Assembly: GCA_022559985.1 (NCBI GenBank)
Contig: JAFJTR010000002.1
Location: forward strand, 62,001 to 126,000
Source: Parastagonospora avenae f. sp. tritici 18332-5
Lineage: Eukaryota > Ascomycota > Dothideomycetes > Pleosporales > Phaeosphaeriaceae
Reading direction: 5' to 3'
DNA length: 64,000 nucleotides
In this document: piece after piece, positions 58,557 to 64,000 of the stretch
Position numbering within the stretch: position 1 is the stretch's first letter
Layout of the letters: each line of letters begins with the position of its first letter
Made by a program: the position numbers and the translations under genes
The notes under the pieces: model-generated
What the model was told of the DNA's origin: nothing
The model's input: the letters and a program-made list of their open reading frames with translations, nothing else
Database searches by the model: none

Positions 58557-59067
58557 CTACAATCCGCAGTTGCTGGTCGCGACCTGTTGGTAGTTGGCGT
58601 CGATGCGACCAAGGCTAGCAGCCTGGCCGTTGGTGAGCTGGTCCATGGCCTGCTTGGCGATGTTGAAACCGTCGCCGGCGCGGTCGACAGCAAGAACGTA
58701 GATGGTGTTGCCGTTGTAGGTGATGCCGTAGCAAGTACCACACTTCTTGACGTTAGCTTTTTGTATTGGTGGACAATGTCGTGAAGAACATACCTGAGCG
58801 CTGTTCCATCCAGCAATACCCGAGTATCCTCCGATGCGAGGGAAGCCTGCGACGGCTCCCTGGTTTTGCCAACCGTACTTGGTGATCAAACCATTGTTGC
58901 CGTCTGAGCAGGAGACGGAGGTAAGGGAGCGGCCAGCATCGTCGTAGCCCTGGTCGTAGGAGACTGTAGGAATGAGCTTATAATCATCAGGAAACGGACT
59001 CGATATACACACCAGAGATGGCAGAGGCGAGGCTGGCGAAGCCAAGAACAGCAGCGGAGAACTTCAT
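58557..59067 (-). CDS. cerato-platanin family secreted protein
   Basis: Three exons, complement(58557..58742, 58794..58963, 59013..59067), encode 136 residues. Exon 1 is a signal peptide (MKFSAAVLGFASLASAIS) and the mature protein begins VSYDQGYDDAGRSL, the cerato-platanin hallmark. The four conserved cysteines are in VSCSDG, AQCGTC (two) and TSNCGL, with GWNSAQ and VLAVDRAGDGFNIAK between. Intron 2 is 51 nt with no stop; left in, it would insert 17 residues and a fifth cysteine between GWNSAQ and CGTC. Family members are small, double-psi-beta-barrel proteins in the cell wall and culture fluid that bind chitin oligomers and often elicit plant defences. Length is normal for the family. Confidence 0.95.
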
Positions 59068-59184
59068 GATGATGGTTTTGGTGTGGTGGAACGAGTGATT
59101 CGTTTGTTGAAGTGTTTGTTGATGAGAGTGTATTAGATGTGAAGCTTGAGTTGATGACTTCTTCCAACGATGAAGGCCATCATT

Positions 59185-59190
59185 CTTATA
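59185..59190 (-). promoter_or_regulatory. putative TATA box of the cerato-platanin gene
   Basis: TATAAG on the minus strand, about 118 nt upstream of the ATG at 59067. Position and sequence only. Confidence 0.45.
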
Positions 59191-60728
59191 CTGCTTGCAC
59201 CTACAATGAGAACATACTCCACCCTTGATCGAAGCTCGTAGAGTCCAACTGCACTTTCGTCAATGCTCACTCATACAGGGCAAAGATGAGCGCATTCCGA
59301 AGGGTATCCATGGACTTCGATAGTGCCATCGTAAAGCTAACCACACGTATCCGAGCAGGTGACGGTGTGCAGCCAGTGCTTGGCACAGAAATACGGCAGG
59401 TGCGCTCATAGCTCGAGGAACACGAGAGAAACTGCGGAGGTTGAGGTTATTTTGGGAGGTATTTTTAGCAAGGTAGCAACGGGTTCGGCCAGGCTTGACC
59501 CCCTTGGGCATGGGAAGCGAGGCAAACCCCCGAGGCTAACGGCTGGTTACATCGCTACGACCACGATTGGAAGCGACCCATAGCGATCAATAATTGGTGC
59601 AGCACGTCGTACTCTAAAGAGTATAAGCGCAAGACATGGCAATGTCGACCATGATACCGTGTGAGCCGCGGAAGTGGCGGATTATGACAGCCCACATCGA
59701 TCTCGTGATCTGAAATGCGACCTCTGTCCTCCCTGTCGCACGCCCGTGCTACATAGCAACGGCGAAGCTGAACCCGACGGGCGACCGAAAGAGCCGAAGA
59801 TGCCGTGAAATAGAAAGCTTGAGCAGATTCCGGGCACGTCCATCTTGAGCCTCACCGCTCACCAAACAAGCGGTATCGTGGTAAAGTATTCTATTCAGGG
59901 AGAGGCCTCGGATGCTACCATATTTCTTGCCAGCTCATCGCTACAGCCTCGTTCTGCTCACGTCCTTGCCTGCAGTGCTACCGCGAGAACTTTAAACACC
60001 GCCTTCCTTGTGGGCGTGACAGTGCTGCACTCGCCTTGAAAACAATAACCAAGCACCAGGAAGCCGGAATGCGTGTTTTGAGATGGAGAGTAACAGATAA
60101 CTCCAACTGCATGATTCGCGAAGATGAAGTTTGTGATGCCAGCTGTGTTTTTGCGCGCACCTGGGGTCACGGAGACCCTGACAAGGTTTTGAATGGCAAT
60201 CAACCGTCGCCGAAGGATGCAGCGTTTGATCGAAACATTGACAGCGATGTCAACGGCTTGTCAAAATCGTCCGTTCGGATCCTGTGGCGGCATTTTGGGA
60301 GAGGAGATTTCGAGGTTCAGGAAGACAGTTGCCGAAGCAGTCCGTGCGCCGCTCGACATGACCTTTTCTGAACTTTCTGCGTCTCGCATCTTCACTCCCG
60401 AGTTTCATCCCTGCCACAAAAACACGAACGACCCCAATGGAGGATGTCCGCACCCTGTTGTCCTTGGCTCTCAAACAGCCACTTCCGGGACCTCAGGCAC
60501 CACTTAATCGACGGTGGCTGAGGACTGGCGGCTGTGGCAGTGGCAGCCAATCGCTGCGAGCTTCGTCACGCGTATGATCTCCGGAGAAGATGTTTCAAAT
60601 TGCCAGGCGACGAATTTACATGCCTTTGAGACCTGAGGTGTCGCGAAGCTGTTCCGCCATGACCTCTTCAGGCCGCTTTATCCACCTTGGACGCAGATGG
60701 CTGCCGTCAAGTGTTTCGAACCTTATGC
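59191..60728. other. divergent upstream region between two secreted-protein genes
   Basis: About 1.5 kb with no supportable gene. It lies between the cerato-platanin and cupredoxin genes, which are transcribed away from each other. Several frames of 60-110 codons lack motifs. Confidence 0.4.
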
Positions 60729-60735
60729 TATATAA
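60729..60735 (+). promoter_or_regulatory. putative TATA box of the cupredoxin gene
   Basis: TATATAA lies 138 nt upstream of the ATG at 60873 and is followed by a C/T-rich leader, a common fungal core-promoter arrangement. Confidence 0.5.
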
Positions 60736-60872
60736 CTCTCTCAAATGTTCTCACCTGCATTCTTCTTTCTTCAGGCCGGTCCATCAACACAATCCATACT
60801 AGTACATTCACTTCTTTCATACCTCACTTCACCAAATCGAGCTAGTCTCTTTTCCAAACACAACCAATCATA

Positions 60873-61478
60873 ATGCTTTTCTCATCAATCTTTGCTGCTA
60901 CCGCCATGCTTGGTGCCGCTGTTGCAGAGCAGCACTTCATCTCTGTCGCAAACAGGACTGGCGGCCTCGTCTTCGTGCCCGAGACCCTCACCGCAGCTGA
61001 GGGTGACACCGTCACTTTCCGCTTCTGGCCCAAGAACCACTCTGTCGCCCAAAGCACATTCGCCCAGCCATGCTCGCCCATGAACAACGGTTTCTGGTCT
61101 GGCTTTGTTCCCACCACCGATAGCCAGAAGGTCGCCGACATGACCTTCACCATGGAAGTCAAGAACGCCTCAGCACCCATCTGGTTCTACTGCACCCAGG
61201 GCCAGCATTGCCAGGCTGGTATGGTCGGTGTCATCAACCCTCCCCGACAAGGCCCCAACACCCTGGCCGCTTACAAGAACGCCTCTTCTCTTGCTCAGAG
61301 GAACGTCTCTCCCACTTCAACCGCTGGTGCTGGGGGCATGATCCAGATGGGCAACGGTACCGCTGCAGACAACACAACTGGTTCCGGAGCGCCTTCGTCG
61401 ACTGGTGCTGCATCGCACCTTGCTGGTAGCGCTGCTTTCGCTGGTCTTTCCGGCCTGTTCGCTTACCTCCTTATCTAA
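60873..61478 (+). CDS. GPI-anchored cupredoxin-like extracellular protein
   Basis: A single exon encodes 201 residues. The order is a signal peptide (LFSSIFAATAMLGAAVA), one cupredoxin domain (~110 residues), a Ser/Thr/Gly-rich linker with several N-glycosylation sites, and a hydrophobic tail (AAFAGLSGLFAYLLI) preceded by small residues, as for GPI attachment. Copper-type ligands are visible: His in PKNHSVAQSTF, then Cys, His and Met in FYCTQGQHCQAGM. Two further cysteines (PCSP and QHC) could form a disulphide. Fungal proteins of this kind are often annotated as extracellular serine-rich proteins and sit in the cell wall; electron transfer or copper binding is assumed from the fold only. Confidence 0.93.
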   Translation: MLFSSIFAATAMLGAAVAEQHFISVANRTGGLVFVPETLTAAEGDTVTFRFWPKNHSVAQSTFAQPCSPMNNGFWSGFVPTTDSQKVADMTFTMEVKNASAPIWFYCTQGQHCQAGMVGVINPPRQGPNTLAAYKNASSLAQRNVSPTSTAGAGGMIQMGNGTAADNTTGSGAPSSTGAASHLAGSAAFAGLSGLFAYLLI

Positions 61479-62812
61479 GCGCTTCGAATGGAAGTGGTGG
61501 ACAAGTTTACGATACATTTGCATTGTACATACAGGCGTGTTTCGAGGATGATGTCGGCCAAACGCCTGCATTGCAATAAGGAGCATGGGTACGGAGTAGG
61601 GCCTGGATGGCATTCCCGAGATTGATCTCGATTGGGTTAAATTTTGTTTGGCGTGCATTGTATGATCGAATACAGAATGAACTAGTATGGATTTCAATCT
61701 TTTTCTCTAAAATTATACGTGATGTGATTCGAGATGCTCGGGCAATGGGCTATTCTGTTCGGGAAGTTTCTGACTTTAATGGCAGCACGTGTTGCAACAC
61801 TTCGCGCGCGCCCTGGTCGAATCTCTAACTACCATGAGTACCTGTAGCTCTTAAATAACATGCAGCCTCAGTCACTTCGACAGATCATCGGCGCGTTGTA
61901 GTCACAAAAAAGGCTTTAATGTCACAGTCATTCAGTTGCACTTTAACAGTGTTTCCGGTATGGACACGGCGCGGATGAGTTACTGCATCATCGGCATCTC
62001 TTGAAGGTATGATAATGTTCATCCCACAAAATCTCGCAACAACATCCCCCAATAACATGATTTCAACACCGCTCGTATGTCGCTACAGTCGTGCCACATC
62101 GCAGCCTCATCACATCGGCAACCGTAACAATCACGGCATCTCCACACCCTCGCATGTACAATTACCGAAGTACATACCGCATTCGTCCACCACCGACTCG
62201 TACCATCGAAAACAGCGGCATTGGTCGGCATATGGAAAAGTGACGTGAGACGTGAGGGTCTGCGCACAGATGTCTTGAAGTTGCCTAGAGTTGCCGGCGA
62301 AGCTGAGCGCGGCCGGTCGGGAGAACTCGGGAAACCTCGGTGCTACTTTTAGACTACAGCGATGAAGTCAGAGGTTAGAAATCTGGGTACAACAACGAAT
62401 ATGGAATGGGAGACCAAGTGACAAATGCATTTAATACATTTCTTGTTTGTTGGTAGTAGTGAGTTGCTTGCTGGTCTGGGTGATAAATATCCCGAAAGTT
62501 GCCAGTCATGCTTGTGTGAGCTTCGCCACCCTAGGAGTTCCCTATTCCCGGAGCGCTCATGGTCATTGTGGCCGCGCATGTGTCCTGAGTGACCTTCTTG
62601 GGTCTCATACAGTGATAGCCATGCGTCGTGCCCTGCCTCTGGGCTCCCTCTTCTTGGCTCGGCGGTGTGGTCTCAAACCTGCGTCGCGCGAGCAATGTTC
62701 CTCTGTCCTCCACTTCCTTCTCAAGTCTTCATCCCCGGAAGCGATTGTCCTTCTCTTGCTCGGAGCAACGAGTATCCTTTGTGCGTTTTCATCCCCCTCA
62801 TACTCCCAGACT
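61479..62812. other. 1.3-kb intergenic stretch without a recognised gene
   Basis: Convergent between the cupredoxin gene and the small mitochondrial-type gene. No coding region, RNA gene or repeat could be supported. Confidence 0.45.
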
Positions 62813-63364
62813 TCACTGCACTTCGTAAAGCTGCATCGCCCTCTCAAGGTCCTTGAGGCTTGACTTGTCACCATATGCCTCTTCTAGGACTGCGCGCTTG
62901 TCTTTCTTGCTGGCAAGCTTAGACTCAAGTCCAGCGATAGCGCGCTCCATATCTTCCAGGCTTGATCGCTCTCCGTACATTTCCATCAGAGCCATGTTCT
63001 TCTGTTCTTGTGTGGGCTCAAGTGCCTGATGCACCTTGCGGTTGGCTTCGTTCAAGGCATTAGTAATACCAAAGCCTATGTGGCCATTAGCAACGTCGAG
63101 CGTGCTGATAGTTCGACGGCTGGTCAGCGCCATACCACCGGCAATAAGCGCCATTGTCGGTAGATACCTAGACACTGTTAGAGTTTGAAGGTAAGAAGAA
63201 GGAGAGAGCACATACCATCGTGCTATCTTTCCAAGACGGGGTACAGTGTTAGCTGTGGTGGTGATGTGTGCGGCAGCGGCATCCTCCATAGAAATGGCGG
63301 TGCGTGCACGTGATGATGTAGTAAAGAGTCTTTGACGAAGCAGTGGCGCGAATCGGAACGACAT
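62813..63364 (-). CDS. small putative mitochondrial protein with C-terminal coiled coil
   Basis: Two exons, complement(62813..63167, 63216..63364), encode 167 residues. I do not recognise the family. The N-terminus (MSFRFAPLLRQRLFTTSSRA) is Arg-rich, hydrophobic and free of acidic residues, as a mitochondrial presequence is. A short hydrophobic stretch (YLPTMALIAGGMAL) follows the intron. The C-terminal ~75 residues contain two related segments, MYGERSSLEDMERAIAGLE and AYGDKSSLKDLERAMQLYE, predicted to be helical. The 48-nt intron has no stop, so unspliced translation adds 16 residues; the GTATGT donor, CTAAC branch site and TAG acceptor make it convincing. Function unknown. Confidence 0.75.
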   Translation of the reverse strand: MSFRFAPLLRQRLFTTSSRARTAISMEDAAAAHITTTANTVPRLGKIARWYVLSPSSYLQTLTVSRYLPTMALIAGGMALTSRRTISTLDVANGHIGFGITNALNEANRKVHQALEPTQEQKNMALMEMYGERSSLEDMERAIAGLESKLASKKDKRAVLEEAYGDKSSLKDLERAMQLYEVQ

Positions 63365-63734
63365 GGTGGCAAATGGCGGAGTGATTCTGAGAAAGCGTTG
63401 TTTGTTCAGGTCCGGATGTGAGATTGATGGTTTTGTATGGCTTATAGACCTTCAGCTAGGTCTACTGTTCGAGTGGATCGATGGATGGCGAATGTGTGCT
63501 ATTGGCTAAAGCAGTGCAGACTGTATCGGCCGCGGGTGGTTTCTGATGAGACGTTGTAATGGAAGACTGTTACGGTTTGAGCTTCGGATATCGAACTCCA
63601 AGCTACTGGGGGACATGTGAAATGTATATACGACAGCCTCGTGCGGGGAAGTGGGCTGTGCAGCACATGGTCTCACCACTATCTGGGCACTGCGCAACAC
63701 CGTCAGGCCACGAATCATAGCACCAAACCTCACT
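63365..63734. other. intergenic stretch
   Basis: 370 nt with the promoter side of the small mitochondrial-type gene. No other feature seen. Confidence 0.4.
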
Positions 63735-63928
63735 TCACCCCATGAGATGATCCACCCAATCCGATGCGTTTTCGCGTCGCGACCCCAGCCCAAGCAATTC
63801 CAACCTGCTGCATTTCATTAGGATGCCGCTGTGACATGCCGTGCTATTGGGCCCGTCACTGTCGGCCGCGCATATATCGCGGGCCATCGCCTGGAATGCG
63901 TCGGCATCAGGCACGGGAGGCACCGAGG
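63735..63928 (-). CDS. possible 3' exon of a gene running off the right edge
   Basis: An open minus-strand segment encodes about 64 residues (PDADAFQAMARDICAADSDG...) ending in a TGA at 63735. It is preceded by a good intron end: GCTAAC, a pyrimidine-rich stretch and TTTAG just upstream of 63928. Three cysteines and the F..M..DICAA pattern faintly recall small secreted cysteine-containing proteins, but the match is too weak to name. The upstream exon would lie outside the window. Confidence 0.3.
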
Positions 63929-64000
63929 CTAAAGAGTGTTTGATGAAGGATGTTAGCCGTGTCAGGTTAGCAAATATCCGGATATGGATCCGATGAACGT

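Overview
The window reads as nuclear DNA of a filamentous ascomycete, most likely a Dothideomycete of the Pleosporales type. That taxonomic placement is inference from overall style and gene content; no marker was searched. The supporting observations are compact protein genes with short introns (mostly 45-80 nt, GT-AG, often with a CTAAC-like branch point), intergenic spaces of 0.2-2 kb, fungal-specific families (cerato-platanin, GPI-type cupredoxin, NACHT NLR-like, F-box) and a eukaryotic initiator tRNA. I assembled exon structures by hand for 18 multi-exon genes, checking that each junction restores frame and a family motif.

Left part (1-21 kb): a lectin-like single-pass membrane protein; a Rieske non-haem iron oxygenase and a GMC alcohol-oxidase-type flavoenzyme facing away from each other across a 1.9 kb shared upstream region; Mediator subunit Med20; a Golgi/ER class I mannosidase (GH47); mitochondrial ribosome-releasing factor Mef2 divergent from the retromer sorting nexin Vps17; and an amidase-signature enzyme.

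Middle part (21-49 kb): an initiator tRNA-Met; a very long, mostly disordered orphan protein; the THADA/Trm732 tRNA-methylation partner; a DGAT1-type acyltransferase divergent from the polyadenylation factor Pfs2; an SLC35F-type transporter; eIF5; bifunctional thiamine enzyme Thi6; a RING-PHD protein resembling PHRF1; and a saccharopine-dehydrogenase-like oxidoreductase. This is mostly housekeeping sequence.

Right part (49-64 kb) has an accessory character. It holds a second copy of a short dispersed repeat first seen near 2.1 kb; a decayed F-box/LRR gene; an Old Yellow Enzyme homologue lacking two usual active-site residues; and a NACHT-type NLR-like gene broken by a 20-bp tandem duplication, a further frame shift and several stops. 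Beyond these lie two secreted or surface proteins (a cerato-platanin and a cupredoxin) and a small putative mitochondrial protein. The two pseudogenes carry mainly stops that a single C-to-T change would create, which suggests repeat-induced point mutation on multicopy families. No CRISPR array, intact transposon, rRNA or riboswitch was seen.
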